Notes: generated by a model not told the origin, from the sequence alone. Positions 38,187 through 47,409 are shown, counted from the stretch's first letter. The stretch: 64,000 nt of DNA from CAWBAT01 sp046331665 (GCA_046331665.1 JAXLQK010000029.1:10736-74735), one strand, 5' to 3'. Numbers and translations: made by a program.

Positions 38187-39674
38187 TCATCGGTCAAAAG
38201 ATTTTCCGAAGCAATACAAGTGTTGACGGGTTCTAACATAGAGTCTTCCGTCGGCAATCGCCGGGGTTGCAAAGCACTCCTCTCCCAAATCGTTGACCGC
38301 CAGAATCTCCCAATCCCCTTTGGCTTTCAAGACGGTTACTTTCCCCGTTACGCTCACTAAAAAAACTTTGTCATCCGCTGCTACCAGCGAAGCAAAATAC
38401 GATTCGAGGCCATCTTGTAATCGCCCTTGTTTCAGAACTGTGCCAGTGCTGGGATCCAGGCTGGTCACGACTCCACCATCCTTCACCATAAAAATCACAC
38501 CTTTGTAAAGGAGCGGGGAAGATACGTTTGGGAGCGATTTCCAATAACGCCAGAGAATATTGGTTGTAGTGAGATCACCGCGGTCACCCAACCGAACGGC
38601 AAATAGTCCATTCTGGCCTGTGAGCATGGAACGGTAGGAATCCCATTCTTTTTTGTCCAGGGTTCCATTTTTATCCAAGTCCACCACCGACCAGGATTCC
38701 TTTAGATTCGGGCCAACCGCTTCGTCGAGAGAAATGCAGCCATCATGATTCTTGTCATGTTCCCGAAGGACTGCATCAAACTCGGGCAACTCCACTTGAT
38801 TCCCGGGGTCGCCGGTACCCCAGGTATTGATATGAAAATAAAGAATGCCCTGGTCTATGAGGGGTACTTTCTTGTGCTGACAGTTGAGCCCGTGAATCCA
38901 CCAAAGTTTCTGGCCGCTGGCAAGTTCGTAAGCGATCAGTTGAAAGGAGCCAGGGACGATCACTTGCGATGGTCCTTCCAGCGGCTGGTACCAGATCGGC
39001 GTAGAGAATCCTTGAATAACCTCTGGACGAGCCGTTTTCCAGCAAGTCTTGCCATTGTCCTTGTCTATTGCGGTCACGAAGGAGTTGGTTTCCTGGTCGC
39101 ACACGAGAATCAATTTGTTATCGGCGATAATCGGGGAAGAGGCCATGCCGTGGGCATTGTTGAATGGCCCCATAGAAACTCTCCAACGTTCAGTGCCGTC
39201 CAACCGATAAGAGATCAGCCCGAAATCGGCAAAGAATACGTAAACGTTTTTCCCATCGGTCACCGCAGTCGGTGTGGCTGGAGTGTTGTGTGGATGGTGC
39301 TTTTCGTTGCGAGGCCTGGGGATTTCGCGGTGCCAGAGCCTCTCCCCAGTCTTGCGGTCGAAGCATAAAGTGAGAAGATCAGTATCATGGTAGGCCGTGA
39401 CGATGAGACGATCTCCCGCTACTACGGGAGAAGAATGGCCTGGGGGAAGAGCCACTTTCCAAACTACACGATTAATCAATTCCAAACTCGACTGGGAGCC
39501 TCTTGGTCTTGGACACGTCGATCCATTTGGGCCGCGAAACTGTGGCCATTGAGCGTTCGATACCCCTTGGAGAACGAAGAACAAAGCTACAAGGAGTACC
39601 CAGCCTCTACAGGTAATCGCTCCAGTGAAGTAGGTGTTACGCCACATTTGGATTTGAATGTTTTGCCGCCACAT
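38187..39674 (-). CDS. PQQ-like beta-propeller with inserted EF-hand pair
   Basis: A 495-residue exported protein (signal about 22-41, 'WVLLVALFFVLQGVSNAQ') that begins its mature part with 'WPQFRGPNGS'. PQQ-type blades run from residue 66 to the end ('FDRKTGERLWHREIP', 'IDKDNGKTCWKTARPE', 'YELASGQKLWWIHGL'). Between blades, residues 307-318 (DKNHDGCISLDE) and 332-343 (DLDKNGTLDKKE) are two canonical EF-hand calcium loops. A calcium-gated or calcium-stabilised propeller is the simplest idea. The start may be the Met at residue 10. No catalytic residues can be assigned. Confidence 0.85.
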   Translation of the reverse strand: MWRQNIQIQMWRNTYFTGAITCRGWVLLVALFFVLQGVSNAQWPQFRGPNGSTCPRPRGSQSSLELINRVVWKVALPPGHSSPVVAGDRLIVTAYHDTDLLTLCFDRKTGERLWHREIPRPRNEKHHPHNTPATPTAVTDGKNVYVFFADFGLISYRLDGTERWRVSMGPFNNAHGMASSPIIADNKLILVCDQETNSFVTAIDKDNGKTCWKTARPEVIQGFSTPIWYQPLEGPSQVIVPGSFQLIAYELASGQKLWWIHGLNCQHKKVPLIDQGILYFHINTWGTGDPGNQVELPEFDAVLREHDKNHDGCISLDEAVGPNLKESWSVVDLDKNGTLDKKEWDSYRSMLTGQNGLFAVRLGDRGDLTTTNILWRYWKSLPNVSSPLLYKGVIFMVKDGGVVTSLDPSTGTVLKQGRLQDGLESYFASLVAADDKVFLVSVTGKVTVLKAKGDWEILAVNDLGEECFATPAIADGRLYVRTRQHLYCFGKSFDR

Positions 39675-39776
39675 CCAACCCCTTGGGGATTGCTTGAAGA
39701 AAAGGCGGCAATTTACAAGCCGCCAATTCCGTTCTTCTGCCCACGGCTTTGGTGACCCTCGCGACGGCAGCTCGCA

Positions 39777-40596
39777 TCACGCCATGAACGCGCCTCCGTT
39801 CGGAGAAAGCCATTGGCCTGTGAAAAACGCGCTGTCGTCACACGCCAAAAATAGTGCTGTAGCCGCCACCTCTTCTGGCTCGGCCGAACGGCCCAGAGGG
39901 GTGCGGCCCACGTAAGTTTCTCTTAGTTTAGGTGAGAGGAGTTCATTGAATCGCATTGATAAATCCTGGCAGATGGTGACCACCCGAATATTTTGAGAGG
40001 CAACTTCCTGGGCAAGCGCGCGCGTGAAACTCAGAATTCCTCCTTGGCAGCCGAGTAATGAGGAGAACATCCAGTCCCGCCAAAGCGGCTACACTGGCCA
40101 TGTTGACGATCACACCGTGGTTTCGGCGGCTCATCAGCTTGAGAGCTTCCCGCGCGTGCAAAAATGTACCATTCAAGTGACTCCAATCATCCTGTGCCAC
40201 CTGTCATCGCTCATCTCTTGAGTGATCTTCCAATGGGTCTGGGCCCTTTGTCCGTTCTTTGTTTCTTGAAATCGAGCTTCGAATTTTTGATTTGCCAATT
40301 CCCATACACTGGCCGTTGCGGGGATGCCCGCATTGTTGACCAAGACGTCAAGCTCTCCAAACCGTCGCTCGATCTCGGAAAACTTGGCCTTTACCTGGTA
40401 CTGTCCGAAACGTCGGCCTGAATGATACAGCTCTGGGCTGACAGGGGACCCATGGCCTCAACTGTTTCCTGACCCTGTTCCAAATGCAAGTCATTGACAA
40501 TGACACGCGCCCTTCCGCTGCAAAAAGTATGGCGATCGACCGGCCGATCCCCGAACCTCCGCCAGTGATAAGCACTGTTTTATTCGACAGCTTCAT
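39777..40596 (-). pseudogene. Short-chain dehydrogenase, frameshifted
   Basis: One SDR in at least three frames: N-terminus 'KTVLITGGGSGIGRSIAILF' at 40596, middle 'NGTFLHAREALKLMSRRNHG' with 'VIVNMASVAALAG', and C-terminus 'SFTRALAQEVASQNIRVVTI' ending 'TGQWLSPNGGAFMA'. The Tyr-Lys pair region falls near a shift, around 40060. The remains correspond to an SDR of about 250 residues. It is the distal gene of the 41-45 kb minus-strand cluster, separated from RraA by a repeat-containing gap. Confidence 0.75.
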
Positions 40597-40730
40597 AGAC
40601 TTGACTCCTTGACGAATCGGCGGACTTCGGGGGAGCCCGTCGAGTATCGCCGACTTTACCGCGTCTCGAAGTTGTTTCAGTGCCCGTTGCTGAGGTGCCC
40701 AACAAGGAATTCATTCTCGAAAATAGTTAA

Positions 40731-40901
40731 TGTTGTGGCGGCGCTCTATGAGCGCCGAAGTAGTGAGACCGTAGACGGACCACTCAGGATCTGGCGGTCA
40801 CAGACAGACGCTACAGAATTTGCCCCTGTTGTAGCGGCGCTCTATGAGCACCGTCTTGCGTCAGTCGCTTCGATCTCGGCGGTCACAGACCGCCGCTATA
40901 G
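40731..40901. repeat. Two tandem palindromic intergenic repeats
   Basis: Unit 1 (40731-40816) and unit 2 (40827-40901) both start TGTTGTrGCGGCGCTCTATG and end with GGCGGTCACAGACnGnCGCT. Within unit 2, GGCGGTC-ACA-GACCGCC is a perfect stem; GGCGCTC-TAT-GAGCGCC in unit 1 is another. The rest of the 40597-41116 gap has no gene I can support. The sequence looks like a dispersed stem-loop family, unrelated to the REP units at 23 kb. Confidence 0.75.
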
Positions 40902-41116
40902 TCACAATTCTTCGGAAACCGGGATGCGAAGGGAAACCAGCAGCCAACTGCCGTCTCTATTCACGAACGAGTAGGAAGATTCGAGTCACACCATGGCTTG
41001 TTGGACGTGATCTCTCCGGCAATTCCTACAATGGCGCGGCCGTGCTCCCAGGAGCGGCGAAGGCTTTTTCATCAGCGGGCTTTTCCTTTGGGGATTGAGT
41101 TTTCTAAATTCAGGAT

Positions 41117-41710
41117 TCAAAAATTGAGAGGCCCCTGCCAATTTGCCTCGTGGCAGATTCCTTCTTGGACGGCCACCGATGCTAGATACAGTGTTTCTTC
41201 GAGTTTGTCCGGTGGGATAGCTGTGATCCCGTTGGCATCCGCAAAGATGATGTCACCGGAATTCACCTGCAGTTTTCCGCAACGAATTGGCGCGCCTATA
41301 TTCCCATACTTTTCCTTGGTCGCTCGACGAGGAACGATGGCTCGCGCAAATACGGGGTAGCCTATCGCCCGGAGTTCGAGCAAATCACGCACCGCTCCAT
41401 CAACGATTGTTCCCGCCAACCCCCTCCCTCGTGCTGAAGTCGACATCAATTCGCCCCAGAGAGCTGCTTGGCAACTGCCACCCCCGGAAACCACGAGGAC
41501 ATCTCCAGGCTTGGCTGAATGCAACGCATGATGCAGGGTCAGGTTGTCGTCGGCCGCACAGAGCACCGTTAGTGCTGGGCCACAGATGCGGAATTTCGAC
41601 CTCATGGGCCTGATCTCGTTCTCGAATTCGAGGGAAGGTCCAAGGGCGTCGATGATCTGGCATACAGAAATCTTCTTAAATTGTTTTAAGGTTTCCGCCG
41701 TGCATGTCAT
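41117..41710 (-). CDS. RraA-family protein (HMG/CHA aldolase-like), second copy
   Basis: A 197-residue member of the RraA/HMG aldolase family: 'GDVLVVSGGGSCQAALWGEL' and 'AGTIVDGAVRDLLELRAIG' with the Arg-Asp pair, then 'GYPVFARAIVPR'. It differs strongly from the paralogue at 5008, so they probably act on different 4-hydroxy-2-oxo acids. The ATG at 41710 is preferred because relatives begin just before 'TAETLKQFKKISVCQIID'; the frame starts with a GTG at 41758. It is downstream of the Gfo/Idh/MocA, VOC and PEP-mutase-like genes on the same strand; LigK/GalC of the protocatechuate 4,5-cleavage and gallate pathways belong to the same family. Confidence 0.85.
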   Translation of the reverse strand: MTCTAETLKQFKKISVCQIIDALGPSLEFENEIRPMRSKFRICGPALTVLCAADDNLTLHHALHSAKPGDVLVVSGGGSCQAALWGELMSTSARGRGLAGTIVDGAVRDLLELRAIGYPVFARAIVPRRATKEKYGNIGAPIRCGKLQVNSGDIIFADANGITAIPPDKLEETLYLASVAVQEGICHEANWQGPLNF

Positions 41711-41928
41711 GGGAATCCTGCCCGCGACTTTCCAGGCCTTTTCATTTGACGAGATCACAGGGGATCGCTGATTGATAGGCTAATATTTTGGAGGTAGCAT
41801 TGCCGGCTTTACCCGGGAATTTCAGGTCGAGGTCCCGCCGCAAGCCTGCGTCGCGTCAGCACTTTCGCCAATTTCCATCCATCGGGCGATCAGTGCCGAG
41901 AAAACGAGAATGCATCCGGTCCACACGG

Positions 41929-42555
41929 TTACTGAACAACAAACGGCAGCAACCGCCAGTTCAAGTCAGACTGATAAAATCGCTCGTGGAATTTCGCCTC
42001 TGCATGACACGCAGGATGGGTTCCTGACGTTTGGCATCTTCCGGCGAGGTCACCTGGAATGGCCGCTGCGGCCAATCCGTCGGTGAGCCCAGGTCGAAGC
42101 AGTGCAATATGTGGATGCGTCCATTGCATACCAAGGGTGGGGGTCAACGGGAAGACGACGGTCAAAGCGAGCGGTTCGAGCGGCTTTCCGTTGAAGCGGT
42201 TTCTCGCCTCCCGGAGGAGGGGCCAGGTCAGGCTCCACAAGCCAATCAGGCCGCCTTCGCCATCAGGGCTGGGCGGCTGCACCTGCCATTCTCCCGTACC
42301 TTTCAAAAAATTGGTGTTGATATCGTCGAGAACCTTCCGGGCGACTGGTGTAACCAAATCAAACGCGACTCTGAATAAGGCTTCGCGCTCAGCCCGACTG
42401 GAGGCACCTTCGTACCATTTGTTCTGCAGGTCTACAACATGGCGGTGATAATCCTCGACCCGCCGAGTCCAGATCGACTCGTTTAGATTCGCCGGCGACG
42501 ATGGACTGACCTCTTCCCGAATCGCCGTTCTGCCAGCAGACTCATCATTCGTCAT
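41929..42555 (-). CDS. Unknown protein, C-terminal part probably frame-shifted twice
   Basis: The ATG at 42555 sits behind AGAGGAGG. The first 140 residues read as one helical domain ('WTRRVEDYHRHVVDLQNKWY', 'LFRVAFDLVTPVARKVLDDI') and a Trp/Pro-rich stretch. I recognise no family. From about 42110 to 42010 the annotated frame becomes Ala/Cys-rich and unlike protein, while the next frame gives 'DWPQRPFQVTSPEDAKRQEP' and 'ILRVM'; the original frame then resumes with 'EAKFHERFYQSDLNWRLLPF'. Two compensating indels are the likely cause. It lies between the PEP-mutase-like and RraA genes, so a role in the same pathway is plausible. Confidence 0.55.
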   Translation of the reverse strand: MTNDESAGRTAIREEVSPSSPANLNESIWTRRVEDYHRHVVDLQNKWYEGASSRAEREALFRVAFDLVTPVARKVLDDINTNFLKGTGEWQVQPPSPDGEGGLIGLWSLTWPLLREARNRFNGKPLEPLALTVVFPLTPTLGMQWTHPHIALLRPGLTDGLAAAAIPGDLAGRCQTSGTHPACHAEAKFHERFYQSDLNWRLLPFVVQ

Positions 42556-42626
42556 CGGTGCCTCCTCTAATTGAGCGCACAAATTGAGGTTGTCATTGAC
42601 CTATGGGCGAGCATCTCGTGGCAGGT

Positions 42627-43571
42627 TCATTCTGAAGCTCCTTTGGGAACGCGATCAACGTACTCTTTCCGAATTCGACGGACCGAAGCCACGTCCATCC
42701 ATCGTTCCATATGATCGTAAATACTTCCGTGCTCGGTGGCCACGGCATCGGTTCGGCCTGTCGTCCTGACCTTTACGGCCGCTGCAAACATGGCATTTGC
42801 CGCCACACCCAGCAGGGTGGTGGGTTCGACGTACATCTCATATCCCAAGGCATAGAGATCATCAATTGAGAGCGACATCATCTCATTGGTGTATTGCACT
42901 CGATCTGTGGGGATTTGGGTTCCAAGCGTTCGTATGGTAATCAGTGGTCCGCTGACTTGACTGCGGAACCATTTTGCCTGCTCGACCGTCCAGCAAATCG
43001 GGAAGAGAGCGTCTGCCCCAGCCTCCTGGTAAGCATTGGCTCGTTTCAACCAATCTGCTCGCCGATCTTCCTCCTTCGTGTGTTTTGAGGCAACATAGGT
43101 ACCGGGTCGTCCGATGATCATGAAGTCCTTGTTTCTTCGTTCTCCCACCATGGACCTGATCTTGGCCGCGGTCAGTTCCATGTCTTCAAGACCCAGCACA
43201 TGCGGAGGAATGAAGGGGCATTTGTAAGGAAGGCCATAATCATCGACATGGACTGCGGAGACTCCGACTGCTTCCAGCTCTTTCATCCAATAGACTGAAA
43301 CATACGGCTCCCCAAACCCTTGTTCGAAATCCACCAGGATTGGAAGATGGATGCTCCGTCGAATGGCTCTGCAGCAGCGAACCAGTTCTTCCGGACCGAT
43401 GACGCCGATGTCCGGTACTCCGTTGACGAAACTCATTTGTAGAGATTGAACTCCCACGGCATCGAACCCAGCGCGTTCGGCAATCTTTGCGGAGAGCACA
43501 TCGTGCACTCCCATAATCCAAATCGGCCGGCCCCGCCCAAGCATGCTGCGAAAGCTAGGCGTTTCATTCAT
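42627..43571 (-). CDS. Isocitrate lyase/PEP mutase superfamily enzyme
   Basis: A 314-residue TIM-barrel protein of the PEP mutase/isocitrate lyase superfamily, which makes or breaks C-C or C-P bonds of 2-oxo or 2-hydroxy acids with Mg. Family strands: 'GVHDVLSAKIAERAGFDAVG', 'LPILVDFEQGFGEP' (metal-site Asp82), 'VSAVHVDDYGLPYKCPF' and 'MIIGRPGTYVASKHT'. The usual 'KKCGH' loop is 'YKCPF', so the reaction differs from 2-methylisocitrate lyase; an oxaloacetate decarboxylase or dimethylmalate lyase-like activity is possible. ATG at 43571 follows AGGGAG and matches the family N-terminus. It is third in the minus-strand operon. Confidence 0.85.
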   Translation of the reverse strand: MNETPSFRSMLGRGRPIWIMGVHDVLSAKIAERAGFDAVGVQSLQMSFVNGVPDIGVIGPEELVRCCRAIRRSIHLPILVDFEQGFGEPYVSVYWMKELEAVGVSAVHVDDYGLPYKCPFIPPHVLGLEDMELTAAKIRSMVGERRNKDFMIIGRPGTYVASKHTKEEDRRADWLKRANAYQEAGADALFPICWTVEQAKWFRSQVSGPLITIRTLGTQIPTDRVQYTNEMMSLSIDDLYALGYEMYVEPTTLLGVAANAMFAAAVKVRTTGRTDAVATEHGSIYDHMERWMDVASVRRIRKEYVDRVPKGASE

Positions 43572-43717
43572 TTTGATCTCCCTAAATGGCAATCCCGGCA
43601 GCCTGCTTACCCCAAGCCTCACGTCGCTTGAATTCGAGAGGCGAGATCAGCCTTCAGACGCGATCAGAGTTTTGAGAAAAATCACCAGGTGCTGCCCTCT
43701 CGCGAGGGCCTGCAGCT

Positions 43718-44140
43718 TCACGGTAGCTCAGGGACTCGGTGTTCCTGGACTTTTATCAGTTCAAACAAAATCCCCCCGGGGGATTGTAGAAACACCACTT
43801 CCCTGGTGCCGAAGCCGGCAGAGACAAATGCCTTTGGCATTTGTTCGCTGGCGCCGGCTTCCAGGGCGCGGCTTCGCAATTCCTCAAGGTCGTCAACCTC
43901 AAATACGACGTGGCAGAGTCCGTATGGGAGCGGAGCGTCGAGGCGATCTTCGTAGACGGCTTTTTCAAAAAGATGTAGATACTTGTCTCCCCATTTGGCC
44001 AAGATCACCCGATAGTTCTTGTCATCGAATTGCAGAACTTCATCTAAGAGAACATGGCCGCCCATCGTTTTGATGAAAGAGATTTCCTCGTCCAATTTAG
44101 GAACTTTTGCCGCCACATTCCAAAGTTTCATTGTCGTCAT
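43718..44140 (-). CDS. VOC-superfamily (glyoxalase/bleomycin resistance fold) protein
   Basis: A single-domain VOC protein of about 140 residues: the two beta-alpha-beta-beta-beta modules are visible with 'KLWNVAAKVPKLDEEISFI' opening the first, 'PYGLCHVVFEVDDLEELRSR' the second and 'GGILFELIKV' supplying the final metal-ligand Glu. His in 'LCHVVF' and His in 'YLHLFE' are other candidate ligands. Small VOC proteins act as lyases, epimerases (such as methylmalonyl-CoA epimerase) or dioxygenases. The Met at 44140 is chosen; a GTG at 44155 is possible. It is 39 bases after the oxidoreductase gene. Confidence 0.82.
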   Translation of the reverse strand: MTTMKLWNVAAKVPKLDEEISFIKTMGGHVLLDEVLQFDDKNYRVILAKWGDKYLHLFEKAVYEDRLDAPLPYGLCHVVFEVDDLEELRSRALEAGASEQMPKAFVSAGFGTREVVFLQSPGGILFELIKVQEHRVPELP

Positions 44141-44179
44141 TTTTTTGTTGCCCACCAGTTTTTGAGCGTCGGCTCGATC

Positions 44180-45394
44180 TTAACTTTTTTGGGAACTCCC
44201 CCCACTTGTCGGTAAAATCATGGGCAAGGAACCGGGATCCTCGGTAATGGAACACTCCTTATGCAATTGCGCTGACTGATAGGCGCCCTCCACCGCGGCT
44301 AGCGTTATTGCACCATCTTCACCGGTGGCACAGCGGCTGGGTTTGCCGGCGATGGCCTGTGCGAATTCACGGATTTGCGACCCAAACATCACGTGAGAAG
44401 CCCCTGCGGGTGACCCTCGTCGCCGACTGGGTTCCGGCAGTTCCACATAACTCCAGCCCATTCCTTTACTGGTGGCTTCCCCCACCCGCCAGATGGCGAT
44501 TCGACCGTTTTCACACGAATCCCAGGGTAGCAGGTCAAAAACCAGCTGTCCACGGGTACCGAAAATGTAGCCGTACTCAGTCCATTCCCCGATCCCAGAC
44601 CCTAGTGACCAGATCGGGGAAAGGCTGCGCCCAACAGTCCCGGTTTCAAACCGCAAAACGAACCCATTAGAAAATCGTACCACGGCCAGGCACAAATCTT
44701 CCCACACCGAATGCTCCACTGACCAACCTAGGTAGTCTTGCGCGATATTCATCGTTTGCGCATAAACGGCAATGGGTGTTTCATCAATCCAATCCCGGAC
44801 AAGGTCGACATAATGAGGCAAATGATCCTGAAGAATTCCTCCTCCAACAGTCCGATCTCTCCACCGCCACTTGTATCCAGGGTAAAAACCCTCCGGCACC
44901 AGACGGTCCGGGTCAAGCTTCACGGAACTTGCCCAATGAACACCGCAGAAGTAAGGTCTGCCGATTAATCCTTCATGTAAGATTGAACGCACCTTCTGAA
45001 AAGTAGGGTGAAAACGCTTCTCATGACCGACCAGGAGGGAAACTTTTTTGCCAGCCGCCATCTCCATCATCACCTTGCATTCGCTGAGCCGGGCAGCTAG
45101 AGGTTTCTCGACCAGGACATGCTTGCCTTCAGAGATAGCGGCACAGGCGATTTCAAAATGGGAATCAGGAGGGGTCGCTACGATTACGGATTGGAGACCT
45201 GGCGTTCTTAGAAATTCTTTCAAATCAGTGGATGCGTATGGCACTGTCCATTGTGTTTGCGCATCATCAAGTTTGGCTGGGTCACGATCACATATCGCCA
45301 GCAGATTGAACTCATTCACGCCTATCACGGCGGGAATGTGGCCACACAGTGCCGCCACACCCACTCCAACTATTCCAACGCCGATAGGGGCCAT
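44180..45394 (-). CDS. Gfo/Idh/MocA-family oxidoreductase
   Basis: A 404-residue NAD(P)-dependent oxidoreductase: Rossmann start 'VGIVGVGVAALCGHIPAV' (about 4-21), 'ATPPDSHFEIACAAISEGKH' and the diagnostic 'HVLVEKPLAA' (catalytic Lys). The C-terminal beta-sheet domain is present ('GILQDHLPHYVDLVRDWIDE' with candidate Asp/His). The ATG at 45394 directly precedes the nucleotide fold; 33 codons upstream are unlike protein. Members oxidise inositols, sugars or, in the case of LigC, 4-carboxy-2-hydroxymuconate semialdehyde. It is the first gene of the minus-strand operon, divergent from the XylR-like regulator. Confidence 0.88.
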   Translation of the reverse strand: MAPIGVGIVGVGVAALCGHIPAVIGVNEFNLLAICDRDPAKLDDAQTQWTVPYASTDLKEFLRTPGLQSVIVATPPDSHFEIACAAISEGKHVLVEKPLAARLSECKVMMEMAAGKKVSLLVGHEKRFHPTFQKVRSILHEGLIGRPYFCGVHWASSVKLDPDRLVPEGFYPGYKWRWRDRTVGGGILQDHLPHYVDLVRDWIDETPIAVYAQTMNIAQDYLGWSVEHSVWEDLCLAVVRFSNGFVLRFETGTVGRSLSPIWSLGSGIGEWTEYGYIFGTRGQLVFDLLPWDSCENGRIAIWRVGEATSKGMGWSYVELPEPSRRRGSPAGASHVMFGSQIREFAQAIAGKPSRCATGEDGAITLAAVEGAYQSAQLHKECSITEDPGSLPMILPTSGGSSQKS

Positions 45395-45977
45395 TTCAGG
45401 GTCTTCTTGATTTGTTGCTGTTTCGGAAATTTCTGTCAAGGGCACTCCTGCCATTTCCAGCCAACGCCGAAATACGGCCTGCAACCCGGCCAACTCTCAC
45501 ATGAGTTTGAGCTGCAAGTTGCCTGTAGTGCCCTCTTTATGGCAGTATTTGTATGAAACGAGACACAAGATCTCCGAGCTTCACTTTTCGTGAGGCAGAT
45601 TTGATCTGCTGGCAGAAATCCCCTGGACCACAAGGTGCTCGCTTGCCTATGAATATTAAGCTTTTAAATTGCGAGTCCAAAAAACCAAACCGGACTAAAT
45701 TGTTTTATAACCGCATCAGTATAGGAAGCCGGGGGGTCGGGAACAAGGCCGAAAGGTATGGATTTTATGGCAGAATTTGTGTTCTCGCGGCTCAACAGCC
45801 ACCTTCCTGCGGAACAAGAAACAAGATTGCTTCTGCATCAAGTTAGGAAAACATTTTCATTTACTTCGAAGATTGGGTTCCGTGAATGGCGGCCTTTTAC
45901 TTGGTCCAGGGTTGAAGCGGCCAAAACTTGTTGAAGAATGCTTTTTCCGGTTCTTCTTGAACGGATAAAGAGGAAAA
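45395..45977. promoter_or_regulatory. Divergent control region between oxidoreductase operon and regulator
   Basis: These 583 bases hold no supportable gene and must contain the promoters of both the Gfo/Idh/MocA operon and the regulator. An AT-rich stretch at 45640-45725 is the best place for operators. I found no clear -35/-10 pair and no perfect palindrome longer than 5 bp. Confidence 0.4.
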
Positions 45978-47246
45978 ATGGGATCGAGGATATCAACTAG
46001 AGTTGCGAAAGTTAAAAATGGCCGAAAATGGTCTTCCTCGACATTAACTTCTCCAGAAAAAGGGGCATTGGTTCTACTCAGTTCAAACCTAGTGTACTGG
46101 TCACGGTCCGAAGTTGCCTGTGGAGCGAATCTGACAGCCAGAAATCTAGGGTACCGCTTTTTCTGCTACGATTGTTATGGTTCGCCCGAGCTGGAACACG
46201 AGTTTCTAATGACGATCCTTCGGGGAGGAGTTGCCGGCGTTCTCCTGATCTGTACTGATTCCACGAAGAACTTGCAGCTTTGCCTTCAGGTTGCAGATAA
46301 GGTTCCCACCGTACAAGTCATCGCAGGTCATCCTTTGATAGCAGCTGATACGGTGACTGTCGACGAGTACACTGGAGGGATCCTGGCCATGGAACACCTT
46401 GTCGGACTTGGCTATCGACGGATTGGACACGTCACCTTCGAATTCGACACTTCCCCGGTCCGTGAACGCGAACGGGCTTATCTGGACTCTATGGCGAAGG
46501 CTGAATTGCCAGTTTCCGATCAGTGGGTGGTTCGCTTGCCGGCAGCCCTTTACCTCAAGGATCCATCGGAACGGAAGCCATGGTTCAAAAGATTCCTGCA
46601 AAACCGCGGACGCCCAACCGCGGTTTTTGCACAGGCCGACAGGCTAGCCGTGGAACTGATTCAAGTTGCAGTTGAAATGGGAATTTCTGTGCCAGAAGAC
46701 CTGGCGGTGGTGGGTTTTGATGACATTCCAGCGCATGCCTTGACGAGCATCCCTCTCACAACGGTCCGCCAGAATTTCAGACACTTGGGAAGATTGGCTG
46801 TGGAACGGGTGGTGGCGCGCTTGCAGGGTACGATTTCGGGGGCAGCGACTGCGATCCGCTCCACTCCGCAACTGGTAGTGAGAGAATCTTCAGTCGGTCT
46901 GCTGGCTCGAGACGACCGTTGGATCCGGGTTCAGAAGTACATGGCTGAGAGATTCCGCGAGCCGCTTCCTGCGACCGAATTGGCCAGCATAGCGGCATTG
47001 GAACCACACTATTTCTCCAAACAATTCTCAAAGGCCTTTGGGAAGAAATTTACAGACTATCGAAACCACCTGCGATTGGAGCACGGCAGAGAACTATTGG
47101 TTACCAAAGAGTGGCCCATTGAGGTCATAGCCCAGGATTGTGGGTTCCAGAGCCCGAATCAGTTCTATCGCTTATTCAAGTTGAATTTTGGAATCACCCC
47201 CGGTGAATATCGTGATGAATACTCCTTAAGCTTCACTGAGCAGTAA
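45978..47246 (+). CDS. XylR-type transcription regulator (LacI-like sensor plus AraC DNA-binding domain)
   Basis: A 422-residue regulator with an unusual domain order: a periplasmic-binding-protein/LacI-type sugar-sensing domain (about 25-305, 'ILRGGVAGVLLICTDSTKNL', 'EMGISVPEDLAVVGFDDIPA', 'TTVRQNFRHLGRLAVERVVA') followed by a C-terminal AraC-type double helix-turn-helix (about 315-413, 'LASIAALEPHYFSKQFSKAF', 'IEVIAQDCGFQSPNQFYRLF'). This is the arrangement of E. coli XylR and its relatives, which bind a sugar and then activate catabolic operons. It is placed between the minus-strand oxidoreductase operon and two plus-strand DUF1549/DUF1501 modules, both plausible targets. Confidence 0.9.
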   Translation: MGSRISTRVAKVKNGRKWSSSTLTSPEKGALVLLSSNLVYWSRSEVACGANLTARNLGYRFFCYDCYGSPELEHEFLMTILRGGVAGVLLICTDSTKNLQLCLQVADKVPTVQVIAGHPLIAADTVTVDEYTGGILAMEHLVGLGYRRIGHVTFEFDTSPVRERERAYLDSMAKAELPVSDQWVVRLPAALYLKDPSERKPWFKRFLQNRGRPTAVFAQADRLAVELIQVAVEMGISVPEDLAVVGFDDIPAHALTSIPLTTVRQNFRHLGRLAVERVVARLQGTISGAATAIRSTPQLVVRESSVGLLARDDRWIRVQKYMAERFREPLPATELASIAALEPHYFSKQFSKAFGKKFTDYRNHLRLEHGRELLVTKEWPIEVIAQDCGFQSPNQFYRLFKLNFGITPGEYRDEYSLSFTEQ

Positions 47247-47409
47247 GCTCCATGTTTATTTTTCTCCACCTCGACTATTACGGTGTTGAAATCCGCAGCA
47301 GACCTTGAGGAACACTTCCTATCAGTAAAACCGCACTTTTTGTCCTTGAAGAAATGAGCATTGACCGTTAACTTTAATATTCTAAGGTCAGTACATCCCC
47401 CATTTATCC

